A DNA stretch of 64,000 bases. Source: Streptomyces cyaneochromogenes (GTDB taxonomy: Bacteria > Actinomycetota > Actinomycetes > Streptomycetales > Streptomycetaceae). The notes below the pieces were generated by a model that worked only from the letters and a program-made list of their open reading frames with translations, did not search any database and was not told the origin of the DNA. The translations under genes were made by a program, and so were the position numbers. Location: assembly GCF_003963535.1 (NCBI RefSeq), contig NZ_CP034539.1, forward strand, positions 7,812,001 through 7,876,000. The letters run 5' to 3'. Of this stretch, positions 12,001 to 18,817 are shown in pieces; within the stretch, counting starts at the first letter, position 1; the number at the start of each line of letters is the position of its first letter.

Positions 12001-12344
12001 GCGAGCGGATGGCCGTCCAGCAACTCCATGGCCAGGTAGGGCAGGCCGCTGCCGCCCGGCGCCCGGTCCACGCCGCCGTCGATCAGCAGGGTGAGGTTCG
12101 GGTGGCCCTGGGAGAGCATGCGCATGATCCGCACTTCGCGGCGGAAGCGGTCGATCTCCTTGCCGGACCCCGAGGCATCGACGGCGACTCCGGTCCGGCT
12201 GCGCAACACGGTCTTGACGGCGACTTCCCGGTGCGGGGAGTCCGCGGCCGCCTGAAGGTCCTCGGCCCGGTGCACCTCGCCCATGTTCCCGCGGCCCAGG
12301 ATCCCCACGATCCGGAACCGTCCGTCGACCGTCTCCAGGCGCAC
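6021..12344 (-). CDS. Ser/Thr protein kinase fused to DEAD-type helicase with DUF1998 (DrmA/DrmB- or DruE-like), 2107 residues
   Basis: Residues 1-270 form a Hanks-type Ser/Thr kinase: glycine loop GRGNMGEV, lysine in VAVKTV, catalytic HRDLKPAN near residue 148, DFG, and MAPEQ in the activation segment. A Pro/Ala-rich linker follows. Next comes a superfamily 2 helicase with Walker A TGTGSGKS near residue 460, DELH box near 580, GTSAT, and the C-terminal motif QRSGRAGRSG near 1370. Cysteine pairs (CRECGQ, CVHCQ, CDGCG, CTMCG) suggest zinc ribbons. A DUF1998-type cluster CARGCYACLL lies near 1945. The last about 100 residues resemble a restriction-endonuclease-like fold but have DVP where a catalytic E-x-K would stand. 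I chose the GTG at 12342-12344 because GGGGAGGG sits just upstream; in-frame starts to 12410 lack one. It heads the helicase-methylase operon. Kinase plus helicase-DUF1998 in one chain is not part of standard DISARM or Druantia. Confidence 0.9.
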   Translation of the reverse strand: MRLETVDGRFRIVGILGRGNMGEVHRAEDLQAAADSPHREVAVKTVLRSRTGVAVDASGSGKEIDRFRREVRIMRMLSQGHPNLTLLIDGGVDRAPGGSGLPYLAMELLDGHPLADLIDEEPQLPVSWVAAIGAQLAAGLAAAHTAGVVHRDLKPANAMLTRDGTVKVLDFGMGSVVDDPDQTRLTSTGVSVGTARYMAPEQFRAERVSASADLYALGCILYELLIGRPPFSARTPYELSEQHQHEKPPRLTLVRPDLPAELVRLVDRLLEKDADLRPENAALVRETLVPLALAPDDTAALLAPHWQVMDPVARLRALLPEPAPAAPAPVPRREPRLPEAMDVFGIHADLISEYKNFTKSATVIRDARIDNFVEEDLAAKSQWPDPWLSLNPFFADGGQVTDLVRDGVLHPKCAEIFQADKKETSQRPDGRPLTFHLHQRQAIEAAQAGDSYVLTTGTGSGKSLSYIVPIVDHVLKERQAAGPGAGGRVRAIVVYPMNALANSQLGELEKYLRHGFGKGREPVTFARYTGQESDEDRRQLRKNPPDILLTNYVMLELMLTRPDDRSSLIRMAEGLQFLVFDELHTYRGRQGADVAFLIRRVREACRASTTLQCIGTSATMSTEGSWEDQQREVARVAGRLFGTTVLPKRVIGETLVRATGEAPESLPAERLRVPAAPRSYEALTKDPLARWVESRFGLEDEKGTGRLRRCPPGTVEEAAAELAEESGVPEESVREAIRTTLEAGAQAKHPVTERPLFAFRLHQFLSKGDTVYTTLEDPLTRPLTRTYQLEQPDSDGKPLFPLAFCRECGQEYLTVWRTEDGGAFRYEPRRDTSASGGRAGEGYLYLGMPGQDYEWPADPQKAVDDRRLPESWLEPDAQGVTVVKKSYKPRLPKRVVVDAHGNEAGEGLVAAFVPAPFLFCVHCQVSYEQTRGRDFAKLATLDQEGRSSATSLISASIVKSLRAVPEESLSKEARKLLTFVDNRQDASLQAGHFNDFAQVTQLRGALYQAAVRAGEEGLNHDDLAEAVTEVMGLTPREYTDGADLTPAMERRAVKTFRDVVGYRLYRDLERGWRITMPNLEQTGLLRIDYEDLDWLAANDERWQSAHAVLRDADPALREEVARTLLDFMRRALAIDVQYFRDDFDTLQRASEERLTGAWVLSESDRPVVGTAYPYGSRPGMERSALFLSARGKFGKYLRRNMPELREASVSLDDVQSVIEDLLKVLRDADLVREVDATPESSGPAYRRRAAQKRTGYRVSAAHLIWRAGNGERGAVDPLARTYSSGEGPRVNPFFRDLYRTAAAELAGLFAREHTAQVLPEDRLEREEQFREARLPLLYCSPTMELGVDISSLNAVMMRNVPPTPANYAQRSGRAGRSGQPALVTTYCATGNSHDQYYFRRSQDMVSGQVAPPRLDLANEDLVRSHLQGIWLAETEMKLGTAIPEVVDVAYDPDGDDRPDPQMPLPLRSEILNRSLDEDARRRAADTARTVLAPLIADFEATTWWYDEWIEDRIERAPQEFDAAFDRWRQLFRAAVIDQYEQNKRVVDHTLSPGEQSRARSRRREAETQTNLLLNRSTDSKSVMSDFNPYRYLASEGFLPGYSFPRLPLAAYIPRSGNRRNADGDYLQRPRFLAIREFGPGALIYHEGARYQVTRVQLPPDASGELATAEARRCDGCGYHYAVKPGSDKCTMCGEELRGKRTGLLHLHTVYTTPRERISSDEEERRRAGFRLETSYAFQDHGARKGRLTSHVADAGGAPVLDLDYGDSATVRITNLGRVRDKEGEPDGYWLDLGDGRWLNDRAAADAIEGTGMPVVDEDGNEKRRKKRVLPFVEDRRNILVVTLEEPLPEPVALSFLYALERGIEAAFELEDSELTAELLPPDDGPRRRMLFTEAAEGGAGVLRRIQHDKDALAKAAETALDICHFDPETGEDEGGPADGEKCARGCYACLLTYANQTHHRQLSRHAAQPLLLRLANSRTEREDRGESRSERFRRLAPAASPTPVEADLADLVAQGDLLGWLRAKGYRLPDEVEVLVPEAGACPDLVFRLDGANLAVFVDVPGHPADSTRDVEAGYRLEDAGWDVLRFAADTDWDAIADRNAAYFHLR

Positions 12345-12434
12345 TTGCCCTCCCCGTCTCACCCGTCGCATACAAGGTGGGTACATTCCGTAGGGAGCGT
12401 ATACCTTCACCTGTTGCGAGCATCACATCATCCT

Positions 12435-12449
12435 GTTGACGTTGTCAAC
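12435..12449. promoter_or_regulatory. Palindromic operator candidate in the divergent defence promoter
   Basis: The sequence GTTGAC-GTT-GTCAAC is a perfect inverted repeat with a 3-bp centre. It lies in the 234-bp gap between the kinase-helicase start (12344) and the helicase-PLD start (12579). The half-sites resemble LacI-family operators such as those at 43484 and 30004. A regulator acting here could control both arms of the island. No regulator gene is seen inside the island, so the binder is unknown. Confidence 0.45.
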
Positions 12450-12578
12450 GCGTCGTTCATGCGGGCCTTGGCTTGAAAGCCTCGCTCCTTTGTTCCCCGT
12501 GCTTACAGTCATCTTTTTCAGTGCAGGTCTCGAGGGAGGCCGGGGCTGGCCAGGGCTGTGGCGTGACAGGGGGCGGGG

Positions 12579-15500
12579 TTGAACAAGCCAGCAGGATTGC
12601 CGTATCCGGTCAAGGAACTGCTGACGGCCGCGCGATTGGAAGTCGCCGCGGAACTGCGCAGCGACGGCAAGGACGGCAGCAAGGTCTCGCTCTCGGCGGG
12701 GCGCCGGGTGTCCAGTGTCGACGGCAGTCACGAGTACCTGTTCGACTGCAAGAGATGGCTGGACGAACTCGACGGCAAGGCGGTGCTTGTGCGCGCGTCG
12801 AGATCGACGGGTGCGTGGACACCGGCGGAGGTGTCGCGCATGCCCGAGGGCAAGGTGCGCGTCGTGACAGAGGCGGACCTCGGACCAACCCCCTCCCATG
12901 CGCAGATCAGGGAAGACGACGCGGCTCCCTGGCGCGTTCTCGTAGAACGGCTGGAGACGGTGGGGCAGCCGAATCACCCGGTCCGGGCGGAACGCGCGGC
13001 CTGGACTCTGGGACAGGGGGACCCCCGGCCGGGGAGACGTGCAGGAGCCACCGCCCAATGGGTCGCGAACTGGGCGTCTCTCCAGCTCAACCCTCGTCAG
13101 CGCCAGGCGGTGGAACAAGCCCTCGACGGTGACGTGCTGTTCCTGTGGGGCCCGCCGGGGACGGGGAAGACCGATGTTGTCGGGCACATCGTCGAAGGGT
13201 GCTACCGCCAGGGGCACTCGGTGCTCTTCCTGGCTCCCACCAACGTCGCCGTGGACCAGGCTCTGGAACGCATATGTGAGCTGCTCTCGCAAGAGGAGGG
13301 GTTCGACGACGGGCTCGTGCAGCGCGCGGGGGCCATCGCCGGCGTCTCGCTGAGGGACAAGTACGGAGACCAAATTGACGCCGAACGGATCGCGGCGCGA
13401 CTGAGCGCCCACCTCGATGAGTCCCTCACACACCTCGCCGCGGCCTTGCGGCATTCCCGAGCGGGCATCGCCGTCCACGACAGGGTGGATGGCCTTCGTA
13501 CGGACCTCGCCGCTGCTCGGCGTGCTCAGACCGATGCGGGCATCAGACGGACGGGCCACGCTCAAGCCCAGAACACCGCTCGATCCGTGATCGCCGCCCA
13601 AGAGGAAGTGATCAGGAAGACAGGAGCCCCGACCGGCATCTTCGCCGGCCGTAAGCAGGCCCAGCTCGACAAGGCGCAGGCCGCTCTCCACCAGGCCCGC
13701 ATCGACGTCCAGCAGGCGTCGACGGGGCTGGCGGCAGCGGACCGTGACCTGCGCCGGGCTGCGGGCGAGGCCGAGAGGCTGGACAAAGCGCTCACAGCCG
13801 AACAGCCGAAGCTCTCCGTGCTGCCCGCCCGCTCGACCCTGCTGTCCCAGGCCGAGCACATCCAGCAGCAGATCGGCGAACTGGAGGAACAGCGCCGGAA
13901 GATCAAGGAGACCGTGCGCTCGAAATGCCGGGTCCTCGGTGCGACGGTGACCATGGCCGTGCAGGTGCGCAAACTTCTCGACCGAGTGGACGTGGTCGTC
14001 GTCGACGAGGCCGGGATGGTCAATCTGCCGTCCGCCTGGTACGCCGCCGGACTGGCAGGGAAGCGGATCGTGTTCGCAGGGGACTTCCGTCAGCTGCCAG
14101 CGGTGACAAAAGGGGACAGCGACCGCAAGGCAACGGAGGCCGAGCAGGAGCACACTCGTCAGTGGACGGCCCGGGACGTGTTCTCCAGTGCGGGCCTGGT
14201 GAGCGTGGGCGGATCGGTGATGCCGGATGCCCGGCTCGTCGCACTCGACACCCAGTACCGCATGCGGAGCGCGATCTGCGACCTCGTCAACACCGTCGCG
14301 TACCCGGACGCACCACTGAGGACCGGCCGCGACGACGATTCGCGGATTCCGTTCAACGGACTGGTCGACGCGCCACTGATCCTCGTCGACACCTCGCACC
14401 GGCGCATCCGTGGTCGCGATCACCAGACCAACACCGTTCATGAGGCCGCCGTCCACGAACTCGTCCGCGGACTTCAGTACGAGGGCGTGCTGCCCGGCCG
14501 CAAGTGGGATGACGTGCCGGTTGGTGAGAGGGCAACCGGCCGTCTGGCCGTGATCGCCCCGTACAAAAAGCAGGTCCAGGCGCTCAAGGGCAGCCTCGGC
14601 TACCGTTTCGGGGAACAGTTCGAGGGCCTGGTCGACACCGTGCACCGCTTCCAGGGCAGCCAGCGCCCCATCGTCATCGTCGACACGACGGCAGGGGCCG
14701 GCAGTCAGCCCGGCTACTTCTTCCAGGGCACCGGACTGTCCTCGAACACCTGCCGGTTGCTCAACGTCGCGCTCAGCCGGGCCCAGGACCACCTCATCGT
14801 CATCGCGGACGTCGAGCATCTACGGCAGCACCTGTCCGCGACCAGCGAAGCACGACGGATGCTCGACCATCTCGAAGCGCACGCCCAGTGCATATCCGTC
14901 GACCAGCTCATCCCCGTCCGTGAGGCCGCACAACTCGCCTCGCTCTCCGAGGACGAACTCGCCCGGCCGGCCTTCTTTCCGGCCGACGAGGTGCCTCGCG
15001 CCGTGAGCTGGGACATTGACCGGGCCGCGCGCAGCATCGAGGTCTACTGTCCCTTCCTCGATCCACGACCCGTACGCACATGGGCTACGCAACTGGCCAA
15101 GCGAGTGGCGGACGGTGTCAGCGTGACCGTCCGCACCAGGCCGCCCGAGGAGCAGTCCTCGGACGCTGCTGTGGAGCGCGTCCGCGGACTCGTCCAGGAA
15201 CTGCGGGCGGCCGGATGCCAGGTGGAGTTCCGTGAACGCATGCATGAGAAGGTGCTCATTCTCGATGCCGCTGTGCTCTGGCACGGTTCGCTCAACCTGC
15301 TGGCGAACTCGGGCCCGACGGATCTGATGATGCGCCTCACGGACCCCGCCGCATGCAAACGCGTAGGGCGCGTGATCGAGCGGGCACGCAAGGAGCGAGC
15401 CGCGTGGAATCCAAGGGCCTCTCGTCCGTCGGACGGCCCGACCGCGACGCGGGGTGGAAGTCGGCTCTACCTGAATGTTCCTTATGCCGAGAAGGACGAG

Positions 15501-15629
15501 GCGAAGCGTTTGCTCGGTGCGCGGTGGGACAGTGCGCGCCGCCAGTGGTATGTGGATGCGGACCACGTCAGCCGCGAGCAGGCGTCGAGATGGTTGCCGA
15601 ACCGTCTTGACGGAGACGGCGATTCCTGA
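12579..15629 (+). CDS. SF1 helicase with C-terminal PLD nuclease domain and DUF5710, Mokosh type II (MkoC)-like
   Basis: The order is an N-terminal region of about 180 residues, then a superfamily 1 (AAA_11/AAA_12, COG1112) helicase: Walker A GPPGTGKT near residue 190, Walker B VVVDEAGM near 470, GDFRQLPAV, YRM, and motif V-VI residues HRFQG and NVALSRAQD. A coiled coil rich in Gln/Ala/Arg (about residues 290-440) is inserted between Walker A and B. A phospholipase D domain follows, with HEKVLILD (H-x-K-x4-D) near residue 890 and the trailing WHGSLNLL. The last 60 residues match the small DUF5710 fold (LYLNVPYAEKDEAKRLLGARW). Only one HKD motif is visible, so an active nuclease would need dimerisation. 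The TTG start at 12579 has AGGGGGCGGG upstream. COG1112 helicase plus PLD is the Mokosh type II architecture; in this position it could also supply the PLD role that DrmC has in DISARM. Confidence 0.85.
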   Translation: MNKPAGLPYPVKELLTAARLEVAAELRSDGKDGSKVSLSAGRRVSSVDGSHEYLFDCKRWLDELDGKAVLVRASRSTGAWTPAEVSRMPEGKVRVVTEADLGPTPSHAQIREDDAAPWRVLVERLETVGQPNHPVRAERAAWTLGQGDPRPGRRAGATAQWVANWASLQLNPRQRQAVEQALDGDVLFLWGPPGTGKTDVVGHIVEGCYRQGHSVLFLAPTNVAVDQALERICELLSQEEGFDDGLVQRAGAIAGVSLRDKYGDQIDAERIAARLSAHLDESLTHLAAALRHSRAGIAVHDRVDGLRTDLAAARRAQTDAGIRRTGHAQAQNTARSVIAAQEEVIRKTGAPTGIFAGRKQAQLDKAQAALHQARIDVQQASTGLAAADRDLRRAAGEAERLDKALTAEQPKLSVLPARSTLLSQAEHIQQQIGELEEQRRKIKETVRSKCRVLGATVTMAVQVRKLLDRVDVVVVDEAGMVNLPSAWYAAGLAGKRIVFAGDFRQLPAVTKGDSDRKATEAEQEHTRQWTARDVFSSAGLVSVGGSVMPDARLVALDTQYRMRSAICDLVNTVAYPDAPLRTGRDDDSRIPFNGLVDAPLILVDTSHRRIRGRDHQTNTVHEAAVHELVRGLQYEGVLPGRKWDDVPVGERATGRLAVIAPYKKQVQALKGSLGYRFGEQFEGLVDTVHRFQGSQRPIVIVDTTAGAGSQPGYFFQGTGLSSNTCRLLNVALSRAQDHLIVIADVEHLRQHLSATSEARRMLDHLEAHAQCISVDQLIPVREAAQLASLSEDELARPAFFPADEVPRAVSWDIDRAARSIEVYCPFLDPRPVRTWATQLAKRVADGVSVTVRTRPPEEQSSDAAVERVRGLVQELRAAGCQVEFRERMHEKVLILDAAVLWHGSLNLLANSGPTDLMMRLTDPAACKRVGRVIERARKERAAWNPRASRPSDGPTATRGGSRLYLNVPYAEKDEAKRLLGARWDSARRQWYVDADHVSREQASRWLPNRLDGDGDS

Positions 15630-15783
15630 GGGCACGCCCCTTCTGCCGAGCCGGGCGAGATGCACGTAATGCAGGTGTGCAGGCAGGCGTTGGCTGATTG
15701 GCGCCCTTTTCGGGCCTCGTCGATGGTTTCACCCTGAAGGAACGTGAAGGAAGCCGTGCACGGGCAGCGCTGAGGGGGACGCC

Positions 15784-16824
15784 ATGTCCGTACCGCTCTA
15801 CGTTCCCGTGCTGCCGACTCGGCCACATGCTGTGTCCGCCTACCGCGCGTTGACGCCGGACATACAGCGCCGGATCGCTCCGTTGTGGACGCTGCCACCT
15901 CGTCCCGGTTTCCTGCCGGCCCCGCTGGCCCAACGGATCCGGAAGGAGTCCGGTGACGTCACCACTGCCCATCGTCATGGGGTCGGCTGGCTGGACGCGC
16001 CGTTTGCCGACGACATCGAAGCCGACGTCCTGTCCGACGCTCTCTCTCCTGGGTGGTGGGATCACCGCAATCTGTGGCCCGTCACCGGGCCGGGGCGCCC
16101 GGCCGCACAGCAATCGCTGGCCCTTGCCGTGGCACGACGACGCGAGGACGGGCTGGGATTGCGGGTGAGGCTTCCTGGGGCGTGGAACGACAGCACGACT
16201 TCGGAAGTCATTGACCTGCTGGAACGACTTCCGCCGAGGTACCCCGTCGACCTGCTCCTCGACCTCGGCACTGTCCTGCCCGACCGCCCAGATGCGGCAA
16301 AGGAGGGCTTGCGCGCCCTGGATGCCCTCGTCCCGCTCACCTCATGGCGCACGGTCACCGCTATGGCCGGTGGCTTCCCAGATCCGCCGTCCGACTTCCG
16401 TGAAGGTGTCCCGTACGAGGCGCCCCGCTCGGACTGGGAGACCTGGGAAGAGATTCAGCACAGCGAACGTAGCTACCTTTCCCGACTGATTTACGGCGAC
16501 TACGGCATTCATCCCGCCACATATGTGGCACAGGTTCCACCCTCCCGCAACGGGGGTCCGCCGTGGGGTGTCCTTCGGTACACGACCGCCCGTTCCTACC
16601 ACCTGTCCAAAGTGCCGCACGGTATTAAGTACGACGACACCAACCGGGAGGCCGCCGGATCTCTCACCCGCCTCGCGGACTTCCGGGGTCCCGGGGCGGG
16701 CGCAGGGGAGAGGTGGCTGCGAGACCGGACCCAGGGCATGACCAGCACGGGCAACCACACCGTCTGGAATCGGGTGGGGAACGTTCAGCACCTGACCTTT
16801 GTAGCTCGAAGTCTCGCAGGGTGA
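15784..16824 (+). CDS. Beta family protein (T4 Beta-protein-like), unknown function
   Basis: This is a 346-residue protein from an ATG with GAGGGGGA upstream. The opening (YVPVLPTRPHAVSAYRAL followed by IAPLWTLPP) and the final segment (NHTVWNRVGNVQHLTF) match the pattern I know from the PF14350 Beta-protein family, named after a phage T4 protein. These proteins are common in bacterial accessory regions and have no established biochemical role. It lies 154 bp downstream of the helicase-PLD gene on the same strand, so it may be co-transcribed and part of the island. It is also the last accessory gene before the conserved XRE-MurA gene. Family assignment is by recognition only. Confidence 0.65.
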   Translation: MSVPLYVPVLPTRPHAVSAYRALTPDIQRRIAPLWTLPPRPGFLPAPLAQRIRKESGDVTTAHRHGVGWLDAPFADDIEADVLSDALSPGWWDHRNLWPVTGPGRPAAQQSLALAVARRREDGLGLRVRLPGAWNDSTTSEVIDLLERLPPRYPVDLLLDLGTVLPDRPDAAKEGLRALDALVPLTSWRTVTAMAGGFPDPPSDFREGVPYEAPRSDWETWEEIQHSERSYLSRLIYGDYGIHPATYVAQVPPSRNGGPPWGVLRYTTARSYHLSKVPHGIKYDDTNREAAGSLTRLADFRGPGAGAGERWLRDRTQGMTSTGNHTVWNRVGNVQHLTFVARSLAG

Positions 16825-16985
16825 TAGCGGATTGCTCCCGATGCGACGGCTACCCATCGCGGCCAACCGGGAGCACTCCCCATGAGGCCGCAAGTCCCTG
16901 AGAAGTCCCAGAGGCGCTGCCGCATCCACCCCGACCTGTGTTTGTACTGGTCGAAATGGGTGCAGCGGCGTTATCCGGAGCTGCG

Positions 16986-18515
16986 TCAGATGTCCCGGAA
17001 GATCTCGATCTGCGCCCCGATCGAGTTCAGGCGCTCCGCGAGGTCCTCGTACCCCCGGTTGATGACATACACGTTCCGCAGCACGGACGTGCCCTCCGCC
17101 GCCATCATCGCCAGCAGCACGACCACGGCGGGCCGCAGCGCGGGCGGGCACATCATCTCGGCGGCGCGCCAGCGGGTCGGGCCCTCGACCAGGACGCGGT
17201 GCGGGTCGAGCAACTGCAGGCGGCCGCCGAGGCGGTTGAGGTCGGTGAGGTAGATCGCGCGGTTGTCGTAGACCCAGTCGTGGATGAGGGTCTTGCCCGA
17301 CGCGACGGCCGCGATGGCCGCGAAGAACGGGACGTTGTCGATGTTCAGACCCGGGAACGGCATCGGGTGGATCTTGTCGATCGGCGCCTCCAGCTTGGAG
17401 GGCCGGACCGTCAGGTCCACCAGGCGCGTACGGCCGTTGTCGGCGAAGTACTCCGGCGTACGGTCGTGGTCGAGGCCCATCTCCTCCAGGACCGCGAGCT
17501 CGATCTCCAGGAACTCGATGGGGACGCGACGCACCGTCAGTTCCGACTCCGTCACCACCGCCGCGGCCAGCAGGCTCATCGCCTCGACCGGGTCCTCCGA
17601 CGGCGAGTAGTCCACGTCGGCGTCGATGTCCGGCACGCCGTGCACGGTGAGCGTGGTGGTGCCGATGCCCTCGACCCGGACGCCGAGCGCCTCCAGGAAG
17701 AAGCACAGGTCCTGGACCATGTAGTTGGAGGAGGCGTTGCGGATGACCGTGACGCCCTCGTACCGCGCGGCGGCCAGCAGCGCGTTCTCGGTCACCGTGT
17801 CGCCGCGCTCGGTCAGCACGATCGGACGGTCGGGGCGGACGGCCCGGTCGACCGTGGCGTGGTACTGCCCCTCGGTCGCCGCCACGTCCAGACCGAACCG
17901 GCGCAGCGCGATCATGTGCGGCTCGATGGTCCGGGTGCCGAGGTCGCAGCCGCCGGCGTACGGCAGCTTGAAGAGGTCCATACGGTGCAGCAGCGGGCCG
18001 AGGAACATGATGATGGACCGGGTCCGTACGGCCGCCTCGGCGTCGATCGCCGCCATGTTCAGCTCGGCCGGCGGCACGATCTCCAGGTCGACACCGTCGT
18101 TGATCCAACGGGTGCGCACGCCGATGGAGTTGAGCACCTCCAGGAGACGGTAGACCTCCTCGATGCGGGCGACGCGACGCAGCACCGTGCGGCCCCTGTT
18201 GAGCAGCGAGGCGCACAGCAGGGCCACGCAGGCGTTCTTGCTGGTCTTGACGTCGATGGAACCGGACAGCCGACGTCCGCCGACGACCCTCAGATGCATC
18301 GGCCCGGCGTACCCCAGGGACACGATCTCGCTGTCCAGGGCTTCACCGATTCGGGCGATCATCTCAAGGCTGATGTTCTGGTTGCCGCGCTCGATGCGAT
18401 TGACGGCGCTCTGGGAGGTGCCGAGCGCCTCGGCGAGCTGCGTCTGTGTCCAGCCCCGGTGTTGCCGGGCGTCACGGATGAGCTTGCCGATGCGTACGAG
18501 GTAGTCGTCTGCCAT
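16986..18515 (-). CDS. XRE-type HTH domain fused to MurA-like enolpyruvyl transferase (SCO5998-like)
   Basis: Residues 1-70 form a Cro/C1-type helix-turn-helix (RDARQHRGWTQTQLAEAL, TSQSAVNRIERG). The remaining about 430 residues form a UDP-N-acetylglucosamine 1-carboxyvinyltransferase (EPSP-synthase-like) domain. The MurA active-site residues appear kept: Lys-Asn in KTSKNA (K22/N23 of E. coli) and the PEP-binding cysteine in AGGCDLGTR (C115). The protein could therefore still bind UDP-GlcNAc and act as a sensor, or be an enzyme that regulates transcription. The canonical MurA of Streptomyces is encoded elsewhere (SCO2949, from memory). The ATG at 18513-18515 lies 12 bp from a palindrome (18528-18543), suggesting autoregulation. 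It marks the right border of the defence island. Confidence 0.88.
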   Translation of the reverse strand: MADDYLVRIGKLIRDARQHRGWTQTQLAEALGTSQSAVNRIERGNQNISLEMIARIGEALDSEIVSLGYAGPMHLRVVGGRRLSGSIDVKTSKNACVALLCASLLNRGRTVLRRVARIEEVYRLLEVLNSIGVRTRWINDGVDLEIVPPAELNMAAIDAEAAVRTRSIIMFLGPLLHRMDLFKLPYAGGCDLGTRTIEPHMIALRRFGLDVAATEGQYHATVDRAVRPDRPIVLTERGDTVTENALLAAARYEGVTVIRNASSNYMVQDLCFFLEALGVRVEGIGTTTLTVHGVPDIDADVDYSPSEDPVEAMSLLAAAVVTESELTVRRVPIEFLEIELAVLEEMGLDHDRTPEYFADNGRTRLVDLTVRPSKLEAPIDKIHPMPFPGLNIDNVPFFAAIAAVASGKTLIHDWVYDNRAIYLTDLNRLGGRLQLLDPHRVLVEGPTRWRAAEMMCPPALRPAVVVLLAMMAAEGTSVLRNVYVINRGYEDLAERLNSIGAQIEIFRDI

Positions 18516-18527
18516 GGGGTTGAGGTT

Positions 18528-18543
18528 ATCTCAGATATGAGAT
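18528..18543. promoter_or_regulatory. Palindromic operator candidate upstream of the XRE-MurA gene
   Basis: ATCTCA-GATA-TGAGAT is a 6-bp inverted repeat 12 bp before the XRE-MurA start. It shares the pattern ATCTCR-N4-YGAGAT with the palindrome upstream of acnA at 21061-21076. A shared regulator is likely; the XRE domain encoded right here is one candidate. Confidence 0.5.
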
Positions 18544-18589
18544 GACACATCCCTGGGGGGTGCCATTCGGGTGACAGGGTGACAGACCG

Positions 18590-18787
18590 TCAACGTCGCC
18601 TGGCGGCGCGGCTGCGACGCCACCCGAAAGGTCCGGGCAAATCCACTGATGTCGTACGACGTCCGGTACTGCTGTGGGTATGTCGCGGGCCGTGCCCGCC
18701 GCCCGTCGTGATGGACCAGGAGTGCCGGTTGATGTTCAGCCGCACTCCCGGAAGGATCCGGAAACTCTTGCGGAATGTGAGGGGCAT
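18590..18787 (-). CDS. DUF4236 domain small protein, 65 residues
   Basis: The sequence starts MPLTFRKSFRILPGVRLNIN and continues with a Gly/Thr-rich beta segment (SWSITTGGG, STGRRTT). This matches the DUF4236 pattern of a conserved FRKS...PGVRLN opening followed by short glycine-rich strands. The ATG at 18785-18787 has a strong ribosome-binding site, GGAGGGAGG, at proper spacing. The C-terminus is Arg-rich. Its function is unknown; DUF4236 proteins often occur alone or beside small stress or phage-related genes. The leader upstream contains 23-nt tandem repeats. Confidence 0.7.
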   Translation of the reverse strand: MPLTFRKSFRILPGVRLNINRHSWSITTGGGHGPRHTHSSTGRRTTSVDLPGPFGWRRSRAARRR

Positions 18788-18817
18788 GGACGCCTCCCTC
18801 CGAGGCCGGCGTACTTT

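Noticed and set aside
6030..12476. Plus-strand open frames of 929 and 1149 codons opposite the kinase-helicase
   Set aside because: They mirror the codon structure of the real gene and contain no domain motifs.
12423..14819. 798-codon minus-strand open frame opposite the helicase-PLD gene
   Set aside because: No motif, and it would overlap the divergent promoter region; the plus strand has complete SF1 helicase motifs.
1..15629. Assigning the island to BREX, Pgl or standard Druantia
   Set aside because: No PglZ/BrxZ alkaline-phosphatase-like gene, no BrxC or PglY ATPase, and no DruA-D or DruH-type genes are seen in the window; the methylase could have partners beyond the left edge, so this is not absolute.
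16986..18515. Calling this gene the main murA of the cell
   Set aside because: The N-terminal XRE domain and synteny with SCO5998 indicate the second, fused copy; standard MurA lacks such a domain.
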